Shown here: positions 1 to 7,801 of the stretch, one piece after another
Layout: each line of letters begins with the position of its first letter
Numbering within the stretch: the stretch's first letter is position 1
NCBI GenBank assembly: GCA_964463485.1
Contig: CAYXDO010000096.1
Coordinates: forward strand, 1 to 41,314
DNA length: 41,314 bases
Direction of reading: 5' to 3'
Source: CAYXDO01 sp964463485
GTDB taxonomy: Bacteria > Myxococcota > Kuafuiibacteriia > Kuafuiibacteriales > Kuafuiibacteriaceae
Position numbers and translations under genes: made by a program
Notes under the pieces: generated by a model
What the model was told of the DNA's origin: nothing
Databases searched by the model: none
The model's input: the letters and a program-made list of their open reading frames with translations, nothing else

Positions 1-1
1 T

Positions 2-54
2 CGCGGACCCCTGGGAGCGCAGGCATCTTGCCTGCGCCTAAGCTTCGCGGACCC
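2..54. repeat. REP-like hairpin repeat, copy 1
   Basis: A 53-bp element that recurs at 40678-40730 with only two mismatches. Its core is a perfect hairpin with 9-bp arms (GCGCAGGCA at 17-25, TGCCTGCGC at 29-37) and a 3-nt loop. The core is bounded by direct copies of CGCGGACCC at both ends. The form, an extragenic GC-rich palindrome close to a gene end or start, is that of a REP element. It lies 44 bp upstream of the flavoprotein gene. Identity and symmetry are seen directly; mobilisation by a REP-associated transposase is inferred. Confidence 0.8.
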
Positions 55-97
55 CGCTCCGCTTGACTCCCGAAAGCCTCGGGAACGGAGTAGGCTG

Positions 98-1711
98 ATG
101 GGTTTCGGCCGCTTCAAGGGGGGCCCCTTTGCCGAGATCGAGGCAGAAGCGGTCTCGTCGACGCCCGTTCCGTTTGCGGCCCCTCCGCTTCGCGTGGGCG
201 TCATCGGTGCTACGCTCTCGGGACTCGCGACGGCCTGGGAGTTGGAGCAAAATGGGCATCGAGTCGTCGTCTTCGATCATGGGTCGGCGCAGGAACGATA
301 CCAGCCCTTGGAGCTCAAACATCCGGATGGACGTCGCCGAACCTTTCCTTCCGTGCCCGGGGTCCAGGCCGACGGAGGATGGCTCGAGCAATGGGTGTCG
401 CGCTTCGGCGTGCAGTTGGATCGCACGACAACCGCCCTGATCGACTCGCTCGACCAGCCCATCACGCCACCGAAGCCCGATCGTGAGCTCAGAGTCCTCG
501 ACCTTCGGGCGGCCGATGAACGCCGAGTGACCCGCTCCGTTCGCTCTTGGTTTGAAGAGCGTGGGCTCGGCAGGTGCCGCGAGTGGATCTCGCTGGAGTT
601 CGCCCGCGCCGGTCGAGGCGACTTGGCTGACCCTGAGATCCCCACATTTATTGCCCTCGAGGCCGCTCGCTCGCTCGGGCTGATCCGGGCCGTGTCGCGT
701 GACGCGCTGTTTCACATCCGCGGTGGGATCGAATTCCTCTGCCGGCGGATCGCTAGCGAGCTCGACGATATTCGGATCAACCGCGTTCGAGCGGTTCGCA
801 GAACCGGTCATCGGATCGCCATTGAGACCGTAGGGTCCGAGGAGTTCGACCGCCTCGTCATCGCGTGCGCGCCCGCGCTGGCGCTGAAATTCCTCGACGC
901 CGGAGAGCTAGAAACCAGGACCCTGAACCTCGTTCGAACGAAGCGGAAGCTCGCCGCGCTCTATTCATACGCGCCCGGAAGTTCGGCGACGCCACCAACG
1001 ACGATGACTACGCGCGTGGCTCGCGAACCCGCCGAGTGCGTGACTTGCTTCCATTTCGGGCAAGACCGTGTCGTCCGGATCGAGACCCACTTCGAGACAA
1101 GCGAGGAGCTCGTAGCCGCGAGAGAGAGGATCGCCTCGGAGGCTGCGCGAGTTGCCGGGCCGGACGCGCGACCTGCCGCCGAGGTGATCGTCGGAGCGCT
1201 CCCGTTCGTACGTGCCGACGATCTCGGTACGTCCACGTTCGAAGACTTCGTCACACTTCAGGGCTATAGAGGGACGTATTTCACGGACCTCCCGGTTCGG
1301 GCAGACTTCCCGACAACTCAGATAGGCGTCGCTGCATGGCTTCGGCGCCGCCTAGCGGCAAGATCCCGGTCGCACGCGCAACCCATCGGGCCGCGGTTGC
1401 CGAACCCGCCGCCTGAGTTGGGTCCCGTCCACGAGCCCGCCGAGATGCGCGCGATCTTGTGGGCGGAAGCCCGAGCGTTGGAGGCCCAGGGCCTCTGGAG
1501 CGAAGCGGCCGCTGCGTACGAACGCCTCGTCGCGCCTGGAGAGATCGAGGCCCTCTCGAAGTTGGCGGTGGTGTACGAGAGGCTCGGCAAGCCACACGCC
1601 GCCAGCCGGTGCTACGAAAAGCTTGCCGACGAGTACCTAGTCCTGGCACGAGTAAGTCACGACCGAGCCCAGGCGCTCGCGATCGACGTGCCGGATGCTC
1701 CAGATGAATGA
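98..1711 (+). CDS. FAD-dependent amine-oxidase-like oxidoreductase with C-terminal TPR-like region
   Basis: A 537-residue soluble protein. Residues 31-60 form a beta-alpha-beta dinucleotide-binding fold followed by an acidic strand end (VVVFDHG), as in FAD-dependent amine oxidases and phytoene-desaturase-like flavoproteins. The usual GAGLSG loop reads GATLSG, so the middle glycine is threonine. A second conserved-looking stretch (around residues 205-260: HIRGGIEFLCRRIASEL, then FDRLVIACAP) fits the flavoprotein family, where it lies near the isoalloxazine and substrate region. After about residue 445 the protein becomes helical with two TPR-like units (EAQGLWSEAAAAYERLV and YERLGKPHAASRCYEKLA). 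The substrate cannot be read from sequence. The start is the ATG at 98; no strong Shine-Dalgarno is visible. It is convergent with the VIT/VWA gene, with 51 bp between stops. Confidence is high for a gene, moderate for the flavoprotein call. Confidence 0.75.
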   Translation: MGFGRFKGGPFAEIEAEAVSSTPVPFAAPPLRVGVIGATLSGLATAWELEQNGHRVVVFDHGSAQERYQPLELKHPDGRRRTFPSVPGVQADGGWLEQWVSRFGVQLDRTTTALIDSLDQPITPPKPDRELRVLDLRAADERRVTRSVRSWFEERGLGRCREWISLEFARAGRGDLADPEIPTFIALEAARSLGLIRAVSRDALFHIRGGIEFLCRRIASELDDIRINRVRAVRRTGHRIAIETVGSEEFDRLVIACAPALALKFLDAGELETRTLNLVRTKRKLAALYSYAPGSSATPPTTMTTRVAREPAECVTCFHFGQDRVVRIETHFETSEELVAARERIASEAARVAGPDARPAAEVIVGALPFVRADDLGTSTFEDFVTLQGYRGTYFTDLPVRADFPTTQIGVAAWLRRRLAARSRSHAQPIGPRLPNPPPELGPVHEPAEMRAILWAEARALEAQGLWSEAAAAYERLVAPGEIEALSKLAVVYERLGKPHAASRCYEKLADEYLVLARVSHDRAQALAIDVPDAPDE

Positions 1712-1762
1712 GTTGGCTCGGCTGACCTGGAGAGTAAACGACCTAGTCTTCGAGCCGTATTC

Positions 1763-3700
1763 TCATCGGCTCTGGATCAGCCCCCGCCGTCTCGCGACCA
1801 CTCCAACCGCGAACAGCACCGCGAGGAAGGCCGCCCACTCGGCGGGTTCTGGCGCAGACGAGCCCCCGAACGCGGGTCCCGGGGCGGGCTCGGGCGTGAC
1901 CTCGGCGGCGACCCCTTCGGTGTGTGCGACAAATGCCGTCCACTGAGTCGTGATCTGAAATCGCAGGCCGAGCTCGATGATTTCCTCGACCACTCTCGAT
2001 CGTTCGCCGGAGTCGAACCGGGCCGGCTGAGTGAGTGAGCGCATGCGGTCGGCGATCTGTCCGCGGGCCCAGAGCAGCGGGATGGCGTCCGAAGGTCGAT
2101 CGAGCTCCCGGCTCGGAATCGGGCTTCGTACCACGCGACCTGCCACTCGCCCAACGAGCGTGAGCTCCGCGGCTCTCTCATTCACCGGCCGACAACCCTC
2201 CGCTGGGAGCCGGAAGGCGATCCGTACGGGCGCGCCCTTGAAGAGATCGAAACTCGCGGAGGGAGTCACGTCACTCACCGGGCAGCCGCCGAAGTCGACC
2301 CAGGCGTCGGTCATGATCGGGGCCTCGAGCCGATCGGCCAGCTCGATGGCCGCGGCGTCGATCTCTGCGGCGCTCTGCTCCCCCAGAGTCAGGACTCGGG
2401 ATACTCCGCGGCCGACGACGGCCATCTCCTCCAACAGCCATCGATTCGTGGACGGACCCACACCGAAGGCGAAGAGGCGCGCCTCTCCCCGGGTTCGTCG
2501 AAGGACCGAGAGTACGGAGGCTTCGTCGCCGATGAAACCATCCGTGAGAAACACCACCAAGCGCAAGCGACCCGGTGTCAGGACCGGGTCCAGGGCCGCG
2601 CGAATACCGAGCTCGATTTCGGTACCGCCGCGAGTGCCAAGGTTCTGGAGAAACTTGCGCGCCGTCGCGAGGTTTCCGGGTGTTGGCTCGAGGGGTCGCG
2701 ACGAAAGCTCCGAGGCGCTCGAGCCGAACACGATCAGGCGGAAGGTATCGGACGATCGAAGACCGTCGAGGGCCCGATTCACGAAGCGCTTGCTCGCTGC
2801 CAGGGGCGCTCCTTCCATCGACCCGGACGCATCCAGGACGAACACGACCTCGCGCGCGACGATCTGGTCCTTGGTCGTGACGTCCGGAGGCTCCACGAGC
2901 AGAGATCCAAAGCGCCCGCGCTCGTCGAGATGGGACACGAAGCCGGCCTGGATGCCGGTGCTGGAGAGAGCATACTCGAGCACGAAGTCCTTCGCGGCTT
3001 CGACCCGGCCTTCCGCCAAGGTGACGTCGCGGGCGCCCGGACCCAGGTCGTCGACCTCGATGGGATGGGTTGGGCTGGCAAGTCGCCGAATCGGCATTCC
3101 CGAACGCAGCCTCACACGCACGGACGTTCGGCGCCCGGAAACGCCGGACTCACCTTGCGCCTCGACAGGAACGGGTTTGGAAAGCTCGGGTACGAAGACT
3201 CCGTTCGCCCCGTTTCCGTATCGAGCGCCGACTCCCATCGGGAAATGGAAGCGATGGACTCCATCTTCGAAGGGTACCGCGTGAACGTATTTGATTTCGA
3301 TTTGAACCTTCGATCGCGGCGGGACGTTGCCCACGTCCTGCGTGAAGACGTTCGCCCGATGCTCCTCGAGCAACGCGGCGGTTTGGCCTTTGGCTTTGGC
3401 CTTTCGATACTCGGCCTGAGCTTCCTCGATCCGCCGAATCTGGGCTCGAATCGTGTCCTCGCCGACCTGGAGTGTCATGGCGTACACCGCGGCGTCGTGC
3501 GGAAGCGGGAACAAATAGCGAACATCCTCGGCCGTCGGGCTGTCGTTCAGATAGGTTTGAATCACCCTGGCGCTCGCCAGGTCCTGAGTTATGTCGATCG
3601 TCGCCTCCGACGAAGTCAGCTCGAGCGGCCGGCCCGAGGCCGTCACCATCCCACCAGACCCGATTTGGAAAGACGTCATGAGCAGAATCGCGAGATTCAT
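1763..3700 (-). CDS. VIT and von Willebrand A domain protein with PEP-CTERM-like exosortase sorting signal
   Basis: A 645-residue exported protein. It has a VIT domain (about 25-145), then a VWA domain near residue 275 whose MIDAS motif DASGSM is intact, so metal-dependent ligand binding is plausible. The C-terminus (617-645) is a tripartite sorting signal: a PEPAEW motif, a hydrophobic helix, then RRR. That is the PEP-CTERM pattern cut and anchored by exosortases. The chosen start is the ATG at 3700, preceded by AGAAGGAGA; the open frame continues upstream to 4729 but that part overlaps the exosortase gene and reads as non-coding sequence. The start overlaps the exosortase stop as ATGA, so translation is probably coupled. 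VIT/VWA proteins are known partners of dedicated sortases in marine proteobacteria and of XrtN in Bacteroidetes. Ligand unknown. Confidence 0.85.
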   Translation of the reverse strand: MNLAILLMTSFQIGSGGMVTASGRPLELTSSEATIDITQDLASARVIQTYLNDSPTAEDVRYLFPLPHDAAVYAMTLQVGEDTIRAQIRRIEEAQAEYRKAKAKGQTAALLEEHRANVFTQDVGNVPPRSKVQIEIKYVHAVPFEDGVHRFHFPMGVGARYGNGANGVFVPELSKPVPVEAQGESGVSGRRTSVRVRLRSGMPIRRLASPTHPIEVDDLGPGARDVTLAEGRVEAAKDFVLEYALSSTGIQAGFVSHLDERGRFGSLLVEPPDVTTKDQIVAREVVFVLDASGSMEGAPLAASKRFVNRALDGLRSSDTFRLIVFGSSASELSSRPLEPTPGNLATARKFLQNLGTRGGTEIELGIRAALDPVLTPGRLRLVVFLTDGFIGDEASVLSVLRRTRGEARLFAFGVGPSTNRWLLEEMAVVGRGVSRVLTLGEQSAAEIDAAAIELADRLEAPIMTDAWVDFGGCPVSDVTPSASFDLFKGAPVRIAFRLPAEGCRPVNERAAELTLVGRVAGRVVRSPIPSRELDRPSDAIPLLWARGQIADRMRSLTQPARFDSGERSRVVEEIIELGLRFQITTQWTAFVAHTEGVAAEVTPEPAPGPAFGGSSAPEPAEWAAFLAVLFAVGVVARRRGLIQSR

Positions 3701-5175
3701 CCTTGGTTCTCCTTCTCTTTCGGGATCTCGAGCGCGTGAAACAGCGCCGACTCCCTTCGGTGACAGATGCCAGGCCGCCTTGCGCAGAAGCCCAGCGGGG
3801 TGATTCGTTCCACCATCGTCCAGGCCACGGTCGGCTCTTCGAGCCACCGCCAGACGACCTCGGATGGGTTTGTGGCCCGTACGCCGCGGTCGCTCACGAA
3901 GCTGACATCGACCTGCCAGCGACGCCCGTCCGGGTCTCTGGTTTCGTAAACCGCCGTCGAGTCGGTTCGGATACCCAACAGACGGGCCTCGTGGCCGGCG
4001 CCGCGCAAACACTCCTCGGGCGAGTGGAGGTGCCGAAGCGGTGAGTGTGTCCGCACACTCACGACCGTGAAGCTGCCCTCCTGATCGAAGTAACGGCGCT
4101 TGGAAGCCGATCCGCCGAACTTCTCGAAGTACGCGACCTCCTTTCCTTCCAGAGGAAGGAGCTCCGAGTACAGCGTACCCAGCGAGACCGGCAGCGGCCT
4201 CTGGCTGGTCGGGGAGACGTCGATCGGCCGCGAAGGGATCGAAACGACCGCGATGGCGATCCCAAGCAGCGCGGGTGAGTACCATCCGACCAACGGTCGC
4301 CCGCCTAACTTCACTGATCGAGAGGCGCGCACGCCCATGGAACCGTGGGCGCTCGCGGCATCGACACGTGCGATCGGCGCCCGGACTTGCAGGGCCATGG
4401 GGAGCGCGCCGAGAAAGAGCGCGATCGTCCCCAGGATGCTGTGCAGCGGCTCCACGCCGGCATCGACTCCGTGACTCATCCATGTCGCAATCAGCTCCAG
4501 CCGAACCGTGTTCGCCACGGCCGCGCCCAATATCGCCGCGCCGAGGCCGAGCACCGCCCTGCGGCCTTCGAGGCGTCTGGTCGCGAGCCCGGCCGCCCAG
4601 AACCCAAGCATCAGCACCAACCCACGCGCTCCGCTGCACGGCAGGTCCACGGACAGCTCGGCCGGAGGCGCGAAGATCCTCGTTCCTTCGCAGCGAATGG
4701 TCTGGCTCGTGAGCGAAAGCAACGAGCACGCGAGGCGAGCCGAGATCAGCTGGAGCGGATGACCGAGAACTCTCTCGACGATTCGATCACAGGGCAAGGA
4801 GAAGGCGAAGAGGGTGGCGAGCCCTGCGGGGCTCAGAGAGACGGAGCGCCGCGCGACGCCGGCGCCGAGCGCCAACGCGTATACGTCGATCACCAGCGCG
4901 AGGGCACCCACCGTCCGCACGGCGAGGAGCTCTCCCGCTGCTCGCAGCAGCGCGGTGACCATCAACAGGAGGCGAGCGCGGGCCCGATCGGACTCCTTCG
5001 GGGCAGGTCCAGGTGAGCGCCAAGACCATCCGAAAAGCAGAAGAGTCGCTACGAACGCCAGACCGCCGCGCGAGTCATAACTCGGATCGATCCACGTCTG
5101 AACGAGCCAAAGGGCCGGGTGAATCGCGAGCAACGAGATCGCCGCGACGAACGACACACTCTTCACCGACGCCAC
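3697..5175 (-). CDS. Exosortase fused to C-terminal EpsI-like domain
   Basis: A 492-residue polytopic inner-membrane protein. The N-terminal 260 residues carry about eight hydrophobic segments and the exosortase catalytic signature: Cys180 in DLPCSGARG, Arg225 in ANTVRLE and His245 in EPLHSILG. Exosortases are membrane cysteine proteases/transpeptidases that process PEP-CTERM proteins. After a further TM (about 300-315) comes a periplasmic domain (about 318-492) with the EpsI-like stretch SPLRHLHSPEECLRGAG, including Cys389, as in exosortases with a fused EpsI/DUF3485 module. The start is a GTG at 5175 without a clear ribosome site; GTG codons at 5166 and 5157 are alternatives. It overlaps the VIT/VWA gene by 4 bp, which strongly suggests that protein is its own substrate. 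No other PEP-CTERM gene or EPS cluster is seen nearby. Confidence 0.85.
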   Translation of the reverse strand: MASVKSVSFVAAISLLAIHPALWLVQTWIDPSYDSRGGLAFVATLLLFGWSWRSPGPAPKESDRARARLLLMVTALLRAAGELLAVRTVGALALVIDVYALALGAGVARRSVSLSPAGLATLFAFSLPCDRIVERVLGHPLQLISARLACSLLSLTSQTIRCEGTRIFAPPAELSVDLPCSGARGLVLMLGFWAAGLATRRLEGRRAVLGLGAAILGAAVANTVRLELIATWMSHGVDAGVEPLHSILGTIALFLGALPMALQVRAPIARVDAASAHGSMGVRASRSVKLGGRPLVGWYSPALLGIAIAVVSIPSRPIDVSPTSQRPLPVSLGTLYSELLPLEGKEVAYFEKFGGSASKRRYFDQEGSFTVVSVRTHSPLRHLHSPEECLRGAGHEARLLGIRTDSTAVYETRDPDGRRWQVDVSFVSDRGVRATNPSEVVWRWLEEPTVAWTMVERITPLGFCARRPGICHRRESALFHALEIPKEKENQG

Positions 5176-5617
5176 GCCGAGAATGTGAACGACGGCTGTG
5201 GCACGCCCGCAGCGTGCTCATGACGAGCTCACGAAACGATTGTGGCGAACCGATGGCAAGCCTTGGCCGCCCCCAACAGGTCGCTGAAAAGGCTCCAAAA
5301 CTCATGACGTGCCGTGCCCGTCCGCGCCCGTGCCCGGATCGCACGAAGGTGATCACCGCCGAACGGATGAGCCGGAGGAAGTAACTCGGACCGGCTGGGA
5401 TCCCGGATCGGGCTCGGGCACGGGCACGGACGGGCACGGGCACCTTGGTCCGCGACTCCAAAAACTTTGAGGTGAGACTTTGATTTCCGGTGGTCGTAGC
5501 GCAGCCGCTGCACTTCGAAACTCGCCACGTTTCAGCACGGACTTCGTGCCCGTGCCCTGCCCGATGAGTCGAGTCAGCGTCTCTACGACCCGTTTGAGCT
5601 TCCGTGCGCACTCCGCC
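5176..5617. other. Non-coding gap with inverted GTGCCCG-type repeats
   Basis: This 442-bp gap between the exosortase and the cytochrome b/c fusion has no convincing gene. It holds a large imperfect inverted repeat: a left arm of alternating GTGCCCG units at 5309-5340 and a right arm of GGGCACG units at 5411-5443, separated by about 70 bp. A further partial unit lies at 5546-5563. A promoter for the exosortase pair must lie here if it is not read from the cytochrome operon; none can be named. Confidence 0.5.
5309..5443. repeat. Large imperfect inverted repeat (GTGCCCG family)
   Basis: The arms at about 5309-5340 and 5411-5443 are complementary over roughly 29 positions with a few mismatches and enclose about 70 bp. 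Arms are built from GTGCCCGT / CGGGCACG units. The transcript could fold into a long hairpin. It may be a terminator-like structure, a MITE-like insertion or simple sequence expansion; the sequence alone does not decide. Confidence 0.55.
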
Positions 5618-7801
5618 CTAAAAGAAGAAGCCGTGGACGATGAAGCCCAGCAAGATCAAGCCGAAGATCCAGGCGCTGATACCGAAAATTCGGGCGAGCC
5701 ACATGAATCTGGCGCTGGGCGGCTCCACGCGACGGAGCTCGCCACCGGTTCCCTTTTGGAGGCGCTCCCATTGCCGGCCCCTCTCCTCCTTGAACTCGTG
5801 CTCGGGGATCGATCCGGTGAAGATGACCGGATCCATCGGGAACTTCGACCGTCGCAGATGTGAGTTGAAAAAGTGGACTCCGAAGATGAAGCCCATCGCC
5901 AAGAGCGCCTCGTCGGAGTGGATCACGAGCGCGATGTTGAGCACCCATCCTGGGAGCACTCGAGTCGAGACCACCGGGAACCAAAGCATCAGACCCGACG
6001 TGCCGATGATCGCGACGCCCCAGAATACCGCCCAGTAATCGAATTTCTCCCAATAGGTCCAGCGGTCCCAGGTCGGCTTGGGTCCGAGGCCGACAAAATA
6101 CTTCATCTGAGCGATGATGTCGAAGAGGTCCGAAAGGCGCGGAACGAGGGACTCGGGCCCGATGAGCGTCGAGATGAGCGTGCCCTTTCGGGCGAGCGGA
6201 ATGAGCCGCGTCGCGAGCACGACGAGGTGTACCGAGAAATAAGCGAACGTGACCGCGCCGAAAGCTCGGTGAATCGTGCCTGCGACGTGTACGCCACCGA
6301 TGAAGTCGAACACGATCCTCGCCCATGCGGTGTGAGCGAACTTGAGAGGGGCGCCGGTGGCGGCGAGACCGAGGAAGGAGATGATGACCGCGAGGTGAGT
6401 GAGCCGATCGGCGGTCGAGAACCTGGACACGAGCGGTCCGGCTGGGTGGGCGTGAGGCTTCGGCGCTCGCTTGGCATCGAGGTGCTCGCGCACGACCCAC
6501 ATGATCGTATGAGCACCAAAGAACGTGAACACGGAGATCAAGAGCGTGGTCATGAACGCGAACACCCAGAACAACACGGGGTACTTCTCGTGGTCCTTGT
6601 GGTCGGCGTGGGGCCAGAACGCTGCAAAACCGTCGGAGGCGCCTTCGTGGCATTTGCGACAGGTCTCCGGGCGATTCGCCTCCGACACGGTCGAGGCGGG
6701 GTCGGAAGCGGGGAGGTTGTCGTGGGCGGTATGGCAGTCCGAACACTTCGCTGCGGACGCGTCGCCGAGCAGAGTTGCCTTCCCATGGTAAGTTTCGGGA
6801 TAAGTCTCCATGAGTCGGCGGTGGCAGGTCCCGCACTCCTTGACGATATCGAGGCGGAAGGCCCTGGAGTGGGGCTCGGCGGCCCCGCGCCCGCCTTTTG
6901 CGGTGGGTACGACGTGCATGAGATGGCACGTGGAGCACACCGGCGGCTGCACGGGAGCCTCCTTCCCGTTGCTTGGGTGGACGACGTTTCCTTGGTCGTC
7001 TAGGTTCCATTCGAACCCTGGTTTTTCGACGGCGGCGCCGTGGGCGCTCTTTCGAAACGACGCCGCTTCCTTTTCGTGACACGGTCGGCACGTAGCCACG
7101 ATGCGAGTCGGGTGGATCTCCGAGCTCGGATTTGGCTTCTCGACGACGCCGTGGGATGAGTGGCAGTCGGCGCAGCCCGCGGAGACGAGGGCCTTCTTCT
7201 CCATGAGTGCGGCGACGCCCTCTTCGTCGGCGCCGCGCAGCACGGCCTTGAACTCATGACCCATGTCGAGCTTGTGGCCAGCGACGATTCGGTCGGCGCC
7301 GTGGCACTTGCCGCACGTCACCTTCTGATTGATCGGGTGGACCTTCGATTCGACTTTTTTGGGCGACACGATCTCGTGCGATCCGTGGCAGCGAGCGCAG
7401 GTCGCTTGCTCGCGCTCCGGGTCCCTGGGGGCGCGCCCGTGCACGGAATCTCCGTAAATCTTTGCGACGCCTTCGTGGCACGAGGCGCAGCGTACGGCGA
7501 TGACGTCTTCGTCTTGCTCCTCGTGTTTGAGACTCGGGTTGAGCACGTCTTCGTGACAACCGACGCAGCCCTCGGCTGAGTGGCTCGAGGCACCGTACTG
7601 GTCGAGGTCGATCTTGGGTGCTCTCTCTTCCCCGATTCCGGCGTGACAGACCAGGCAATCACGGTCTCGCTCGGTGCCAGGACCTCTCTTGGCTTTCTCG
7701 GGTTCGCTGGAGACTGGAGCTTGGGCGGAGGCAGGCTGCCAACTCGCAATCAGCAGCAGGGAAGTGAGTAGCGGGACGGATCCGATTTGCTGGGTACTCA
7801 T
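5618..7801 (-). CDS. Undecahaem c-type cytochrome fused to membrane cytochrome b (CbcL-like quinol oxidoreductase)
   Basis: A 727-residue inner-membrane protein. A Sec signal (about 1-28, ending PASAQA) is followed by a periplasmic domain with 11 CXXCH haem c motifs between residues 49 and 385. From residue 408 comes a membrane domain with about six helices of the HydC/FdnI/cytochrome b561 type. Candidate haem b histidines sit in RLTHLAV, GTIHRAFG, SVHLVVL and VIHSDEAL. This fusion order matches Geobacter CbcL (nine haems c plus FdnI-like diheme b), which oxidises menaquinol for low-potential extracellular acceptors. The chosen ATG at 7801 is preceded by GAGAAGAAG and overlaps the upstream stop as TGATG; the frame is open 34 codons further upstream but that lies inside the previous gene. 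It is co-transcribed with the 25-haem lipoprotein, its likely redox partner. Quinol oxidation is inferred from architecture. Confidence 0.85.
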   Translation of the reverse strand: MSTQQIGSVPLLTSLLLIASWQPASAQAPVSSEPEKAKRGPGTERDRDCLVCHAGIGEERAPKIDLDQYGASSHSAEGCVGCHEDVLNPSLKHEEQDEDVIAVRCASCHEGVAKIYGDSVHGRAPRDPEREQATCARCHGSHEIVSPKKVESKVHPINQKVTCGKCHGADRIVAGHKLDMGHEFKAVLRGADEEGVAALMEKKALVSAGCADCHSSHGVVEKPNPSSEIHPTRIVATCRPCHEKEAASFRKSAHGAAVEKPGFEWNLDDQGNVVHPSNGKEAPVQPPVCSTCHLMHVVPTAKGGRGAAEPHSRAFRLDIVKECGTCHRRLMETYPETYHGKATLLGDASAAKCSDCHTAHDNLPASDPASTVSEANRPETCRKCHEGASDGFAAFWPHADHKDHEKYPVLFWVFAFMTTLLISVFTFFGAHTIMWVVREHLDAKRAPKPHAHPAGPLVSRFSTADRLTHLAVIISFLGLAATGAPLKFAHTAWARIVFDFIGGVHVAGTIHRAFGAVTFAYFSVHLVVLATRLIPLARKGTLISTLIGPESLVPRLSDLFDIIAQMKYFVGLGPKPTWDRWTYWEKFDYWAVFWGVAIIGTSGLMLWFPVVSTRVLPGWVLNIALVIHSDEALLAMGFIFGVHFFNSHLRRSKFPMDPVIFTGSIPEHEFKEERGRQWERLQKGTGGELRRVEPPSARFMWLARIFGISAWIFGLILLGFIVHGFFF

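Noticed and set aside
1712..1762. Possible bidirectional terminator between the convergent flavoprotein and VIT/VWA genes
   Set aside because: No clear stem with a T-run on either strand.
2031..3284. 417-codon open frame on the + strand opposite the VIT/VWA gene
   Set aside because: Ser/Arg/Pro-rich shadow of the coding strand in GC-rich DNA, with no motif.
3701..4729. Upstream extension of the VIT/VWA frame to give a 988-residue protein
   Set aside because: The extra part is Arg/Ala-rich, overlaps the exosortase gene on the same strand, and the ATG at 3700 has a good ribosome site and ATGA coupling.
5583..7091. 502-codon open frame overlapping the cytochrome b/c fusion in another frame
   Set aside because: Arg/Pro-rich composition and no CXXCH or TM signals; the real gene is in the other frame.
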